Assembly (NCBI GenBank): GCA_963842335.1
Contig: CAWJGF010000010.1
Location: 533,962-597,961, forward strand
Reading direction: 5' to 3'
DNA length: 64,000 nt
Source of the DNA: PALSA-600 sp963842335
Lineage (GTDB): Bacteria > Actinomycetota > Thermoleophilia > Gaiellales > Gaiellaceae
The position numbers and the translations under genes are program-made. The notes below the pieces were generated by a model. The model had not been told where the DNA came from and made no database searches. It was given only the letters and a program-made list of their open reading frames with translations. Shown here one piece after another: positions 1 through 9,962 of the stretch (the stretch's first letter is position 1; each line of letters opens with the position of its first letter).

Positions 1-957
1 GCAGGGTGGCGCGCCACCCTCGAGGCGCCGGCCACGTTCGACTACCGCGGGCTGACCGTCTGCAAGACGGCCGCGTGGGGGCAGGGACCTGCCGGTCTCC
101 AGCAGTTGGCGCTGCTCGAGGGCTACGACATCGGTGCGCTGAGCGACGCCGAGCTCGTGCACGTGACGACGGAGTGCGCGAAGCTCGCCTTTGCCGACCG
201 TGACGCGAACTACGGCGACGCCGACGTGCCGCTCGACCGCCTGCTCTCGCGGGCCTATGCCGACGAGCGCCGGGCACTCGTCGGCGAGCACGCGAGCGGT
301 GAGCTTCGGCCAGGAATGGGGCGGCTGCCGTCGCTCGTCGCTGCGCCCGACGTCGTCGGCGCGGGCGAGCCGACCCGCGGCGACACCGTGCACCTCGACG
401 TCGCCGACCGGTTCGGCAACCTGATCTCAGCCACTCCGAGCGGGGGGTGGCTCCACAGCTCACCCACGATCCCGACGCTCGGCTGGCCGCTCGGCTCGCG
501 CGCGCAGATGTTCTGGCTCGAGGAAGACCTCGCGTCGTCGCTCGCGCCGGGCAGGCGGCCGCGGACGACGCTCTCGCCCGGGCTCGTGTTGCGCGACGGC
601 GAGCCTTGGCTCGCGTATGGGACGCCGGGCGGTGACCAGCAGGAGCAGTGGACGATTCACGTGCTCCTGCGTCACGTCGACCGCGGGCTGAACCTGCAGC
701 AGGCGATCGACGCTCCCGAGTGGCACACCGATCATCTGATCTCGTCCTTCTACCCGCGGGAGTTCGTTCCCCGCTCGCTCGCGGTCGAGTCCCGGTTCGG
801 CGACGACGCGATCGACGAGCTTCGCCGGCGCGGGCATGACGTCACCGTCACCGACGCCTGGTCGCTCGGCCGCGTCAGTGCTGTCGCCCGCGAGGGGAAC
901 GAGCTCCGAGCCGCCGCGAACCCGCGCGGCATGCAGGGCTACGCGATCGCGAGATAG
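1..957 (+). CDS. ggt: Gamma-glutamyltransferase family protein, C-terminal part
   Basis: The frame is open from the left edge, so the N-terminal part lies outside the window; 318 codons are visible. The enzyme is an Ntn-hydrolase that cleaves or transfers gamma-glutamyl (or acyl) groups after self-cleavage into two subunits. Family marks seen are WGQGPAGLQQ, KLAFADRDANYGD, the nucleophile Thr at the start of TVHLDVADRFGN (codon 385-387, which begins the small subunit) and the late YGTPGGDQQ loop. The small subunit would be about 190 residues, as usual. Family membership is clear. Glutathione as the true substrate is not shown, because many bacterial members act on other amides. The 3' end overlaps a small reverse-strand ORF by 19 bases. 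Confidence 0.85.
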   Translation, partial: AGWRATLEAPATFDYRGLTVCKTAAWGQGPAGLQQLALLEGYDIGALSDAELVHVTTECAKLAFADRDANYGDADVPLDRLLSRAYADERRALVGEHASGELRPGMGRLPSLVAAPDVVGAGEPTRGDTVHLDVADRFGNLISATPSGGWLHSSPTIPTLGWPLGSRAQMFWLEEDLASSLAPGRRPRTTLSPGLVLRDGEPWLAYGTPGGDQQEQWTIHVLLRHVDRGLNLQQAIDAPEWHTDHLISSFYPREFVPRSLAVESRFGDDAIDELRRRGHDVTVTDAWSLGRVSAVAREGNELRAAANPRGMQGYAIAR

Positions 958-1064
958 ACGACGAGCGCCACGATGGCCGCGACGAGCAGCGGCACGGCCA
1001 CCTTGAAGAGCGGCGTCGGGAATTCGTTGCGGGGGCGCAGCATCGTCGGCATACTGATCGGCAT
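939..1064 (-). CDS. Small single-pass membrane protein (41 aa)
   Basis: A 41-residue ORF begins MPISMPTMLRPRNEF and continues with one strongly hydrophobic helix (about residues 22-41) that runs to the C-terminus, giving an N-in tail-anchor-like layout with a basic N-terminal segment. It converges on the gamma-glutamyltransferase gene and overlaps its last 19 bases. The composition (charged start, clean apolar helix, stop directly after it) is typical of real small membrane proteins, but no ribosome site is convincing and no family is recognised. A chance ORF cannot be excluded. Confidence 0.45.
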   Translation of the reverse strand: MPISMPTMLRPRNEFPTPLFKVAVPLLVAAIVALVVYLAIA

Positions 1065-1128
1065 AGTCGCTGCCTGACCTGATCCCTCGTTTCGGACTCG
1101 ACCCGAAGGCCGAGCGACTCACGCTGCG

Positions 1129-1134
1129 TAGGAT
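1129..1134 (+). promoter_or_regulatory. -10 hexamer TAGGAT of valS, leaderless-type
   Basis: TAGGAT ends 9 bases before the valS ATG at 1144, so transcription would start at or next to the start codon. No Shine-Dalgarno sequence is visible, which agrees with a leaderless mRNA. Confidence 0.45.
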
Positions 1135-1143
1135 GGCGCTCCG

Positions 1144-3583
1144 ATGAGCGACGAACCGATGAGTGCCGAGTTGCCGCCGCGGTACGACCCTCGCGGTGTC
1201 GAGGAACGCTGGCAGGAGACGTGGGAGGCCGAGGGCCACTACAACGCCGATCCCGATCCGTCGCGGACGCCGTACGTCGACGCGCACCCGCCGCCGAACG
1301 TCACAGGCGAGCTCCACACGGGCCACGCCCTGCAGCTCGCGATCGGCGACACCGTGATTCGCATGAAACGGATGCAGGGCTTCAACACGCTCTTCCAGCC
1401 GGGGTACGACCACGCCGGCATCTCGACGCAGAACGTCGTCGAGAACGTCCTCCTCAGCGAAGGCACCTCACGGCAGGAGATCGGTCGCGAGGCGTTCGAG
1501 GAGCGCGTCTGGGCCTGGCTGCACGAGTACGGCGGCAGGATCCTCTTCCAATTCCGACGCATGGGTGCGTCGCTCGACTACCGCCGCACCCGGTTCACGA
1601 TGGACGACGCCTACATCCGTGCCGTGATGCGGTTCTTCGTGCACCTCTACCGGCGCGGCTGGATCTACCGCGCGAACCGCATCATCAACTGGTGCCCACA
1701 CCACGAGACCTCACTGTCGGATCTCGAGGTGGAGCACGTCGATGTCGACGACACGCTCTCGACGATCCGCTACTCGCTGGCGGATGGTGACGGGTACATC
1801 GCCATCGCAACGGTTCGCCCGGCGACCATTCCGGCCGACGTCGCCGTGGCGGTGCACCCGGACGACGAGCGCTATAAGCATCTGGTCGGGCGCGAGGTGA
1901 TCGTGCCGTGGGTCGAGCGGCGCGTGCCCGGTGATCGCGGACGAGCGCGTGGAGCGCGAGTTCGGCACCGGCGCCCTCAAGGTGACGCCGGGACACGATC
2001 CGACCGACTTCGCGATCGGCCGCGACCACGGCTTGCCGGAGCCGAGTTGCATCGGTGCAGACGGGCTCGTGACAGCCGAAGGTCTCGAGGGACTCACCCA
2101 GAAGGAAGCCGGGGAGCGGATTCTTGCGTGGGCGAAGGAACGCGGACAGCTCGAGGGGCGCGAGCACTATCGGCACAGCGTCGCCGTCTGCGAGCGGTGC
2201 AAGTCACGCATCGAGCCGCGCATCTCGCTGCAGTGGTGGTGCGCCATGGACGAGATCAAGCAGCCGGCCCTGCAGGCGTTGCGCGAGCGGCGCATCGTCT
2301 TTCACCCCGAGAGCCAGCAGCGGTTCGCGATCGACTCGCTGGAGAACGCCCCGGACTGGAACATCTCGCGACAGATCTGGTGGGGCCATCAGATCCCTGT
2401 TTGGTACTGCCCCGACGGTCACCTGACGGTTGAGGAGGAGGAGCCGGCCTTGTGCGCCGAGTGCGGCTCGGCAAAGTTGACGCGCGAGACCGACGTCCTC
2501 GACACGTGGTTCTCCTCGGCTCTCTGGCCCTTCGCGACACTCGGCTGGCCCGAGGAGACGCCGGACCTCGCGTACTTCTACCCCGGGAACCTGCAGACGA
2601 CCGCGCGCGAGATCATCAGGCTCTGGGAGAACCGGATGATCTTCTGCGGGCTCGAGCTGCTCGGAGAGATTCCTTTCAGCGACGTGATCATCCACACGAC
2701 GGTGCTCGCCCGCGACGGGCGGCGCATGTCGAAGTCGTTGAAGAACGGCATCGACCCGCTCGAGTTGATCGACCAGCACGGGACCGACGCCACGCGCTAC
2801 GGCTTGATGAAGAACTCGCTCACGCAAGATGTGCGGTTCTCGGACTCGGCGCTCGAGGAAGGGCGCAAGCTCTCGAACAAGCTCTGGAATGCCGCGCGCC
2901 TGATCATCACCGCGTGCGAGGGCGCGGCCCCCGACGAGCGTCCGTCGTCACTCGAGGAGCGCTGGATGCTCGCGCGCCTGTCGCAGGCTCAGCTGGCGGC
3001 GGAGCGGCTGATCGGTGAATTCGACTTCGCGCACCTCACCGACGAGCTCTATCACCTGACCTTCGACGACTTCTGCGACTGGTATCTCGAGGCGGTCAAG
3101 TCGCGGCTGTACGACGGTGACGCCGATGCCCGTGCGACGGCGACCGCCGCACTCGAGCGGCTGCTGAAGCTGCTGCATCCCGTGATGCCACATGTGACCG
3201 AGGAGATCTGGTCGCATCTGCCGGGCCGCACGACGAGGCTGATCGTCGCCGCGTGGCCGGAGGCCGGCGACCAGTCGGCGGCGGGCGCACTCGCGCGGGT
3301 CCAGGAGTACGCGCAGGTGTTTCGCCGCTCCGGCGTCGTGCCGCAGCTCGACGGCGAGGAGAAGCGGATCTTCGACGCGGTCGTGAAGCCGGACCGCGCT
3401 CCGCAGCGCGAGAACGGCGACGCGGGAGCCGAGCGCGACCGTCTGCGCAAGGAGATCGCTCGTGCCGAGAAGTCGCTCGCGAACGAACGGTTCGTCGCGA
3501 ATGCCCCGGCCGACGTGGTCGCGGCCGAGCGAGACAAGCTCGATCGTTACCGCCGCGAGCTCGATGCAATCGGCGACGCCTAA
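1144..3583 (+). CDS. valS: Valyl-tRNA synthetase with an apparent +1 frameshift
   Basis: The enzyme charges tRNA-Val with valine in the cytoplasm. The class I signature is HTGH at residues 58-61, followed by KRMQGFNTLFQPGYDHAGI; the KMSKS-type loop is RRMSKS at 2723-2737; the C-terminus (about 3415-3580) is the coiled-coil arm typical of ValS. The reading frame breaks near 1927-1931: the first frame gives RRVPGDRG, while the next frame gives VIADERVEREFGTG, the expected editing-domain sequence. Removing one base from the CCCGG run restores a protein of about 812 residues, a normal length. An essential gene broken once in a GC run points to a sequencing or assembly error. It is followed by folC with a 20-base overlap. 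Confidence 0.9.
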
Positions 3584-4670
3584 CATCACCGCGGTCGAGT
3601 GGGTCGAGTCGCTCACCCCGTGGCCGGCCGGCGGCTTCCGGCTCGAGCGGATCACGGCGCTGCTCGAGCGCCTAGGCGACCCGCAGCGCGAATTCACCTC
3701 CATCCATGTCGTCGGGACGAACGGCAAGTCGACGACGGCGCGCACCACCGCCCGGCTGCTCGACGCCGAGGGGGTTCGCTCGGCGTCGTACCTGTCGCCG
3801 CACGTCGCCGGCTGGCATGAGCGCCTCGACACGACCGCTGAAGGCGTCGAGCGTGCCTTTGCGCGTGTGCGCTCGGATGCGGAGTCGGTCGGCGCGACCC
3901 AGTTCGAGACCGTGACCGCGGCGGCCTTCGCCGACTTCGCCGCGCGCGGCGTGCAGGTGGCGGTCGTCGAAGCAGGCCTCGGGGGCAGGGACGACGCGAC
4001 GAACACGATCGACGCGCCGGTGGTGGTCCTCACGAATGTCGCTCTCGACCACACGGAGATGCTCGGGGAAACACGCGAGCTGATCGCTGCCGAGAAGCTT
4101 GCCGTCGTTCGCCCGGGCGCGATCGTCGTCACCGGCGAGCCCGAATGGGCCGACCTCGCCCGCGCACAGGGCGCGGCCCGCGTCGATCACCCCGGCCGAA
4201 GCGCGCTCGCGCTTGCGGGCGCCGCCGCCGAGGCCCACCTCGGGCGGCCGCTGACGCGCATCCCGCACCACGCCGAGTCGCTGCCCGGCCGCCTCGAACG
4301 CCACGGCGAACGGCCGCTCGAGATTCACGACGGCGCCCACAACCTGGCGGGTGTCGCCTGGCTCCTGCCACGGCTGCCCGACCGGAGCTTCACGTTGGTC
4401 GCGTCGATCCTGGCCGACAAGGATGTGGATTCGATGCTGAGGGCCTTGGCCCAGCGCGCCGACACACTCGTTGCGACGCGCTCCTCGAGCCCGAGGGCGC
4501 TTCCCGCCGACGAGCTCGCAGCCATGGCGCGGCCCCACTTCGACCGCGTCGAGTCGGTGGCCGATCCGGCGAGCGCCCGCCGTCGCGGGCTCGAGCTGGC
4601 CGGGCCGGAAGGAGCCCTGCTCGTCGCCGGGTCGCTCTACCTGCTTGCCGACCTCGCTCGCGACGAGTGA
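3564..4670 (+). CDS. folC: Folylpolyglutamate synthase / dihydrofolate synthase
   Basis: This is a cytoplasmic Mur-ligase-family enzyme that adds glutamate to (dihydro)folates using ATP. The P-loop is GTNGKST at residues 51-57, close to the usual NGKGS form, and the FolC signature GLGGRDDATNTI follows around residue 139. The Mur-ligase C-terminal domain carries VASILADKDVDSML. The start ATG at 3564 lies inside the valS end, which implies translational coupling; earlier in-frame starts encode non-homologous sequence. At 368 residues it is shorter than the typical 420-430. The valS-folC-ndk order matches Streptomyces. A dual DHFS/FPGS role is assumed, not shown. Confidence 0.9.
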   Translation: MQSATPNITAVEWVESLTPWPAGGFRLERITALLERLGDPQREFTSIHVVGTNGKSTTARTTARLLDAEGVRSASYLSPHVAGWHERLDTTAEGVERAFARVRSDAESVGATQFETVTAAAFADFAARGVQVAVVEAGLGGRDDATNTIDAPVVVLTNVALDHTEMLGETRELIAAEKLAVVRPGAIVVTGEPEWADLARAQGAARVDHPGRSALALAGAAAEAHLGRPLTRIPHHAESLPGRLERHGERPLEIHDGAHNLAGVAWLLPRLPDRSFTLVASILADKDVDSMLRALAQRADTLVATRSSSPRALPADELAAMARPHFDRVESVADPASARRRGLELAGPEGALLVAGSLYLLADLARDE

Positions 4671-4671
4671 A

Positions 4672-4794
4672 ATGCATACCATGGCCCGTCGCAATGACCG
4701 AATCAGCGTCTTCCTCTTCGCACTCTTTCTGCTGGTGCTGTTCGTCGGCGCGGCGTTTGCGGCCGGGTACGGACTAGGGCGGATTCTCCTGTGA
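4672..4794 (+). CDS. Small single-pass membrane protein (40 aa)
   Basis: A 40-residue ORF starts at ATG 4672, with a second ATG at 4681. It has a basic N-terminus (MARRNDR), one transmembrane helix (about residues 12-35, rich in Leu, Phe and Val) and a short end YGLGRILL. Its stop overlaps the GTG start of the next gene by four bases (GTGA), and it begins one base after the folC stop, so it is part of the same operon. The gene is well supported by packing and composition, but its function is unknown. Confidence 0.6.
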   Translation: MHTMARRNDRISVFLFALFLLVLFVGAAFAAGYGLGRILL

Positions 4795-5309
4795 TTGCAT
4801 CCGGCTTCGGCAGCGTGCACGACTTCTTCCACTCGTCGACCTGGTACGTCACGCGCAACCTCGCGATCCTGCTCGTGCTGGTCTTCTGGGTCGCGACCAT
4901 CTACTGGGTCAACAAGGACGCGCGCCGCCGCATCGGCGATCCGCTGCTCGTCTGGGTGTCGACCGCACTCGGGATCCTCCCGTTCATCGGCCCCCTCATC
5001 TACATGCTCTTCCGGCCGCCGGAGTACCTCGAGGACGTGCGTGAGCGCGCGCTCGAGATCAAGGCGATCGAGAAGCGCCTTGGCGCACGCGATCTTCATT
5101 GCCCGGTCTGCCGCGCCGAGGTCGACGAGGACTTTCTCGTCTGTCCCGTCTGCACGACGAAGCTCCGCCAGTCGTGCGTGACCTGCAGTCGGCCGCTGGA
5201 AACGCTCTGGCAGGTCTGCCCGTACTGCGAGACGCCGATCGACCCGGACGACGTGACCGTTCAACTCGCCGAGCCGAAGCGGCCGCCACGGCGACAGCGT
5301 TCCCGGTAA
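4791..5309 (+). CDS. Membrane protein with double zinc ribbon
   Basis: The protein has 172 residues. Two hydrophobic helices (about 21-38 and 55-73) are separated by a short basic loop (NKDARRRIGD). The C-terminal half carries four CxxC pairs (CPVC, CPVC, CVTC, CPYC), enough for two zinc-ribbon modules like the DZANK type. An acidic/basic linker joins the parts, and the tail is basic (PPRRQRSR). GTG at 4791 overlaps the previous stop. This architecture recurs in actinobacterial folC-ndk neighbourhoods (recalled, not checked). The zinc ribbons suggest protein or RNA contact at the inner membrane face, but no specific role can be assigned. Confidence 0.75.
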   Translation: MIASGFGSVHDFFHSSTWYVTRNLAILLVLVFWVATIYWVNKDARRRIGDPLLVWVSTALGILPFIGPLIYMLFRPPEYLEDVRERALEIKAIEKRLGARDLHCPVCRAEVDEDFLVCPVCTTKLRQSCVTCSRPLETLWQVCPYCETPIDPDDVTVQLAEPKRPPRRQRSR

Positions 5310-5322
5310 CGTCCGCGGCCGC

Positions 5323-5742
5323 ATGGCCCTCGAGCGCACACTCATCCTTGCGAAGCCCGACGCAGTTGCGCGGAACCTCGCCGGCGAGATCCTGGCGCGC
5401 TTCGAGCGCCGCGGCCTGAAGCTGCGCGCGGCGCGATTCGTGACCGCGACCCGCGAGGTCGGGGAGACGCATTACGCCGAGCACTCCGAGAAGCCGTTCT
5501 TCGGGGAGCTCGTCGACTTCATCACCTCCGGGCCGACGCTCGCGTTCGTGCTGGAAGGCGAGGGCGCGATCGCGACGTGTCGCAAGACGATCGGCGCGAC
5601 GAACCCGGCCGACGCCGATCCCGGATCGATACGCGGCTCGTTCGCGCTTGCGATGCCGAACAACCTCGTGCACGGCTCCGACTCGCCCGAGTCAGCCGAG
5701 CGCGAGATCGGGATCTGGTTCCCCGATGGCCTCGTCGACTGA
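5323..5742 (+). CDS. ndk: Nucleoside diphosphate kinase
   Basis: This cytoplasmic enzyme balances nucleoside triphosphate pools by passing the gamma-phosphate through a phospho-histidine. The protein has 139 residues, the usual length. The N-terminal ERTLILAKPDAV and the active-site segment NLVHGSDS (catalytic His117) are intact, as is RGSFALAM just before it. It starts 13 bases after the zinc-ribbon gene, and its 3' end overlaps the methyltransferase ATG by 17 bases. Confidence 0.95.
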   Translation: MALERTLILAKPDAVARNLAGEILARFERRGLKLRAARFVTATREVGETHYAEHSEKPFFGELVDFITSGPTLAFVLEGEGAIATCRKTIGATNPADADPGSIRGSFALAMPNNLVHGSDSPESAEREIGIWFPDGLVD

Positions 5743-6514
5743 GGGCCAAGCCTCGCTCGACGCCGCGCGGAACGCGGCGCTCTGGACGCAGTCGAACGCG
5801 GAGTACACCGACCAGCATGCGGCCGACAACTGGGCGCTCGACTCGATCCACTGGGGCATCTGGGCGATCGACGAGACGGAGCTGAACGTGCTCGGCGACA
5901 TGGCGGGTCTCGATGTCGTCGAGCTCGGCTGCGGTACGGCGTACTTCTCGGCGTGGCTTGCGAAGCGGGGCGCCCGTCCGATCGGCGTCGACATCACGCC
6001 CGCGCAGCTCGACACCGCACGACGCCAGATGGCCGCGACCGGAATCGAGTTCCCGTTGGTCGAGGCGGACGCGGCGGTCACAGGCCTGCCCGACGCCTCC
6101 GCCGACCTCGTGCTCTCGGAGTACGGCGCGTCGATCTGGGTCGATCCGTATCGCTGGATCCCCGAGGCTGCGCGGCTGCTCCGGCCAGGCGGTCGTCTCG
6201 TCTTCCTGCGCAACTCGACGCTCGTCATCCTTTGCTCCGACGACGAGGTGCCCGCCAAGGAGCATCTCGTGCATCCGCAATTCGGCATGAAACGCTTCGA
6301 ATGGCCTGACGGCGGCGTGGAGTTTCACCTGCCTCACGGCGAATGGATCGACCTTCTGCGCTTGAACGGCTTCGAGATCGAGCGGTTGCTCGAGCTTCAG
6401 GCGCCCGCGGATGCCGAGACGCACGAGCACTACTCCTACGTGACTGCGGACTGGGCGAGGAAGTGGCCGTGCGAGGAGATCTGGGCCGCGCGGAAACGCC
6501 TCGTCGCGCGGTGA
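5726..6514 (+). CDS. Class I SAM-dependent methyltransferase
   Basis: The protein has 262 residues with a Rossmann-fold methyltransferase core. Motif I is VVELGCGTAYF (about residues 64-74), then GVDITPAQLDTARRQM (acidic residue that binds SAM ribose), then ASADLVLSEYGASIW as the post-motif strand. It resembles the Methyltransf_11/UbiE-like group. The substrate is unknown. ATG 5726 overlaps the ndk end, and its stop overlaps the GTG of the Maf gene (GTGA), so translation is coupled. Nothing in the sequence distinguishes a small-molecule substrate from a macromolecular one. Confidence 0.8.
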   Translation: MASSTEGQASLDAARNAALWTQSNAEYTDQHAADNWALDSIHWGIWAIDETELNVLGDMAGLDVVELGCGTAYFSAWLAKRGARPIGVDITPAQLDTARRQMAATGIEFPLVEADAAVTGLPDASADLVLSEYGASIWVDPYRWIPEAARLLRPGGRLVFLRNSTLVILCSDDEVPAKEHLVHPQFGMKRFEWPDGGVEFHLPHGEWIDLLRLNGFEIERLLELQAPADAETHEHYSYVTADWARKWPCEEIWAARKRLVAR

Positions 6515-7080
6515 GCGCCCCGCCCGCACCGCCGATCGTCCTGGCGTCGACCTCGCCGCAGCGGCGAGCGATCCTGACGCAGCTCGGCGTGCCGTTCGAA
6601 GTCGTCGCCCCCGACTTCGACGAGGAGCCGGGCACGGATCCGCTCGAGCGTGCAGCCGGAAAGGCCCGCTCGGTCGACGGTGGCGAGTGCCCGGTGCTCG
6701 GGGTCGACACCGAGGTGCTCCTCGACGGAGAGCTCCTCGGCAAGCCCGCGAACGCCACGGAGGCGGAGGCGATGCTCGAAGCGCTCGCGGGACGAACGCA
6801 CGAAGTCGTGTCAGGTCTCTGTCTGCGCACACCGGCGTGGGAGGAGCTGCACACGGCGACGACGGTTGTCGCATTCCGGCCGCTCACGCCACGCGATCTT
6901 GCCTCGTACGTGACGACAGCCGAGTGGCAGGGCCGTGCGGGCGCCTACGCGATCCAGGGGCTCGGCGCCTCGCTGGTCGAGCGGATCGACGGTGACTTTC
7001 TGAACGTGGTCGGCCTCCCCGGTGCGTTGCTCGTCAGCGTGCTCGCACGCCGGTTCGCCGGCGTCTACGGCTTCGGCTAG
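6511..7080 (+). CDS. maf: Maf family nucleotide pyrophosphatase
   Basis: The protein has 189 residues. Maf proteins hydrolyse non-canonical or modified nucleoside triphosphates (dTTP/UTP or m7GTP classes) and are linked to septum control in some bacteria. Family motifs seen are LASTSPQRRAIL at the N-terminus, GVDTEVLLDGELLGKP (metal and substrate site) and GRAGAYAIQG. GTG 6511 is chosen because it makes the four-base GTGA overlap with the previous gene and begins just before the conserved start. Its place directly upstream of mreB matches the maf-mre linkage known from Firmicutes. Confidence 0.88.
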   Translation: MSAPPAPPIVLASTSPQRRAILTQLGVPFEVVAPDFDEEPGTDPLERAAGKARSVDGGECPVLGVDTEVLLDGELLGKPANATEAEAMLEALAGRTHEVVSGLCLRTPAWEELHTATTVVAFRPLTPRDLASYVTTAEWQGRAGAYAIQGLGASLVERIDGDFLNVVGLPGALLVSVLARRFAGVYGFG

Positions 7081-7121
7081 AGGGATTTTTCCGGGGAGTG
7101 GCTAGAGTGCGCTCCTTCGAC

Positions 7122-8177
<1,056 letters not shown>

Positions 8178-8185
8178 AGGCGCCG

Positions 8186-9115
8186 ATGCGAGTCCAGGAG
8201 ATCGACGCGCGGACCGCTCCGGAAGCGGCCCTGCTGGCGATGCACGAGATCGAGCAGGCGTGCCTGCGGGTGATGACCCCAGGCGTCCCGGGCCGGAGCG
8301 CCGACGAGGCGATAGCGTTCTTCCGCCACCAGCCGGTGACACACGAGACGTTCAACTGGCTTGGCGAGGGCGGCTGTGCCAGCCTCTCCATCCACGGGCC
8401 GACGGCCGCTTTCGTGAATCTGTTCGTGAATCCCGAGCGTCGCCGCGCCGGAGTCGGCACGGCTCTGCTCGCGGCGGTGCGGACGCGCGCGGCCGACCGG
8501 TGCGTCGAGCAGCTGCACGGCCAGCATGCGACGCCGGACGGCGCCGCGTTCGCGGCTCACGTCGGAGCGGCGCCCGGACAGCGCGACATCCGCTCGTTGC
8601 TTCACCTGGACGCCGCGGAGCTCCCCGAACCCTCGCTGCCGGCGGGCTGGGCGCTGCAGACCTGGTTGATGCGCGTCCCGGAAGAGCAGCTCGCGGCGTA
8701 CGTCCGCGCCCGGGCGGCGATGGACGATGCCCCCGGCTCCGAGGAGATCGGGTTTCCGGCCGCGAGCGCAGAGCGCGTGCGCGCCTCGGAGGACTCGTTG
8801 ATCGAGCGGCGGCGCGAGATGCGCTTGACGGTCGCCGTGCGGGAAACGGAGATCGGGGCGTTCACGGAGCTGCGCCTCTCGCCCGGATCGACCGTCGCGC
8901 TCACCGACGACACCGGCACGCTCTCGGCTCACCGCGGCCAAGGGCTCGCGCGTGCGGTCAAGCTCGAGTCGCTCAGGCGCCTGCGTGCCGACCATCCGGA
9001 GGTCGACGTGGTCACGACCATGAACGCGGAGGAGAACGCCGCGATGCGCCACATCAACGAATCGGTGGGGTTCCGCGCGGTCGCCACGCTTACATTGGCG
9101 ACGCTGACGCTGTGA
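8186..9115 (+). CDS. Tandem GNAT-domain acetyltransferase
   Basis: The protein has 309 residues. The N-terminal half shows a GNAT acetyl-CoA motif (VNPERRRAGVGTALL, about residues 73-88) and the C-terminal half a second one (SAHRGQGLARAVKLE, about 249-263) followed by the NxxAMRHINESVGFR element common at GNAT ends. Two tandem GNAT folds occur in actinobacterial proteins such as mycothiol synthase, but there is no evidence for that substrate here. It starts 8 bases after mreB, and its stop overlaps the next GTG (GTGA). It belongs to an insert that divides mreB from mreC. Confidence 0.8.
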   Translation: MRVQEIDARTAPEAALLAMHEIEQACLRVMTPGVPGRSADEAIAFFRHQPVTHETFNWLGEGGCASLSIHGPTAAFVNLFVNPERRRAGVGTALLAAVRTRAADRCVEQLHGQHATPDGAAFAAHVGAAPGQRDIRSLLHLDAAELPEPSLPAGWALQTWLMRVPEEQLAAYVRARAAMDDAPGSEEIGFPAASAERVRASEDSLIERRREMRLTVAVRETEIGAFTELRLSPGSTVALTDDTGTLSAHRGQGLARAVKLESLRRLRADHPEVDVVTTMNAEENAAMRHINESVGFRAVATLTLATLTL

Positions 9116-9615
9116 TCGAGACCGACCGCCTGTTGCTGCGGCGGTTCACCAGCACGGATCGCGACACCGTCGCCCGCTGGAACGCCGACCCCGCGTTCAC
9201 GCGGTATCTCGCGGGCGTGCAGACGCGTGCGCAGAGCGACGAGACCTTCGACCGCTGGGAGCGGCACTGGGCCGACCACGGCTTTGGCCTCCTGGCGGTC
9301 GTCTGGAGCGAGACCGGTGAGCTGATCGGGCGCGTGGGGCCGCAGTATCACCGCATGTGGCTGGACGATCCCGAGGTGGGTTGGGCGCTCGACCCCGCCT
9401 GGTGGGGGCGAGGGATCGCGACCGAGGCGGGGCGCGCGAGCGTCGACTGGGGTTTCGGTGGGCTCGGCTACGCGCGGCTCGTCTCGATCACGACGGACCC
9501 GAACATCGGGTCTCGAAACGTGATGTCGAAACTCGGATTCACGCTGCACGCGCGGATCCCGAGCGAGTGGGGAGAGCTGCTCGTCCACATGCTGCGTGTC
9601 TCTCCCACAGCTTGA
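9112..9615 (+). CDS. GNAT acetyltransferase, RimJ/RimL-like
   Basis: The protein has 167 residues and begins IETDRLLLRRFTSTDRDTVARW, the typical start of the RimJ/RimL acetyltransferase_3 group. The acetyl-CoA pyrophosphate loop is WWGRGIATEAGRASVDWGF, and the C-terminal NIGSRNVMSKLGFTLHARI is the usual last beta-alpha unit. Members acetylate ribosomal protein N-termini, antibiotics or metabolites; the substrate here is unknown. GTG 9112 overlaps the upstream stop by four bases. The next gene has its own promoter starting before this gene's stop codon region ends. Confidence 0.8.
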   Translation: MIETDRLLLRRFTSTDRDTVARWNADPAFTRYLAGVQTRAQSDETFDRWERHWADHGFGLLAVVWSETGELIGRVGPQYHRMWLDDPEVGWALDPAWWGRGIATEAGRASVDWGFGGLGYARLVSITTDPNIGSRNVMSKLGFTLHARIPSEWGELLVHMLRVSPTA

Positions 9616-9640
9616 CACGCGCTTAGCGTAAGCCTACACT
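9612..9640 (+). promoter_or_regulatory. Consensus-type promoter of the arsR-SRPBCC pair
   Basis: TTGACA (9612-9617) and TACACT (9635-9640) are spaced by exactly 17 bases, the best sigma70-type match in the window. The predicted start near 9647 is only a few bases before the ATG at 9651, so the mRNA would be nearly leaderless. Confidence 0.65.
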
Positions 9641-9659
9641 TACGTAAGCTATGGCTTAC
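9628..9659. promoter_or_regulatory. Probable ArsR-family operator (inverted repeats GTAAG/CTTAC)
   Basis: Two linked inverted repeats are present: GTAAG-6-CTTAC (9628-9643), which covers the -10 box, and GTAAGC-TATG-GCTTAC (9644-9659), which covers the transcript start and the ATG. Their position fits autorepression by the adjacent ArsR protein. The metal or signal is not indicated. Confidence 0.55.
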
Positions 9660-9962
9660 GGAACAGTGATGGATGCGCTCGGCGACCCGACGAGGCGGGC
9701 GGTCTTCGACCGCCTGCGCGACGGTCCCCGCTCGGTGGGCGAGGTGGCCGAGGGCTTGCCGGTCAGCCGTCCCGCCGTCTCCCAGCACCTGCGCGTGCTG
9801 CGGGAGGCGGGTCTCGTCGCCGAGCGGCGTGTCGGGACGAGACGTATCTACGAGCTCGCACCCGGCGGGCTCGTCGAGCTCCGCGCCTACTTCGACCAGT
9901 TCTGGTCACAGGCCCTCGACGCCTACAAAGAGGCGGCCGAGAGGAAGGAAGGGAAGCGATGA
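9651..9962 (+). CDS. ArsR family winged-helix transcriptional regulator
   Basis: The protein has 103 residues. The winged helix covers DPTRRAVFDRLRDGPRSVGEVAEGL and the recognition helix VSRPAVSQHLRVLREAGLV, then the wing RRVGTRRIYEL. No cysteine metal site is visible, so it resembles the non-metal ArsR group usually paired with an SRPBCC (AHSA1) gene rather than an arsenic sensor. It overlaps that partner by four bases (ATGA). Autoregulation is likely from the palindromes over its promoter. Confidence 0.88.
   Translation: MAYGTVMDALGDPTRRAVFDRLRDGPRSVGEVAEGLPVSRPAVSQHLRVLREAGLVAERRVGTRRIYELAPGGLVELRAYFDQFWSQALDAYKEAAERKEGKR

Noticed and set aside
7098..7121. MreB start at GTG 7098 or 7107
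   Set aside because: GGGGAG is well spaced for 7107, but the family start is MGIFNYL at ATG 7122 and the -10-like TAGAGT at 7103-7108 would place the transcript start after both GTGs.
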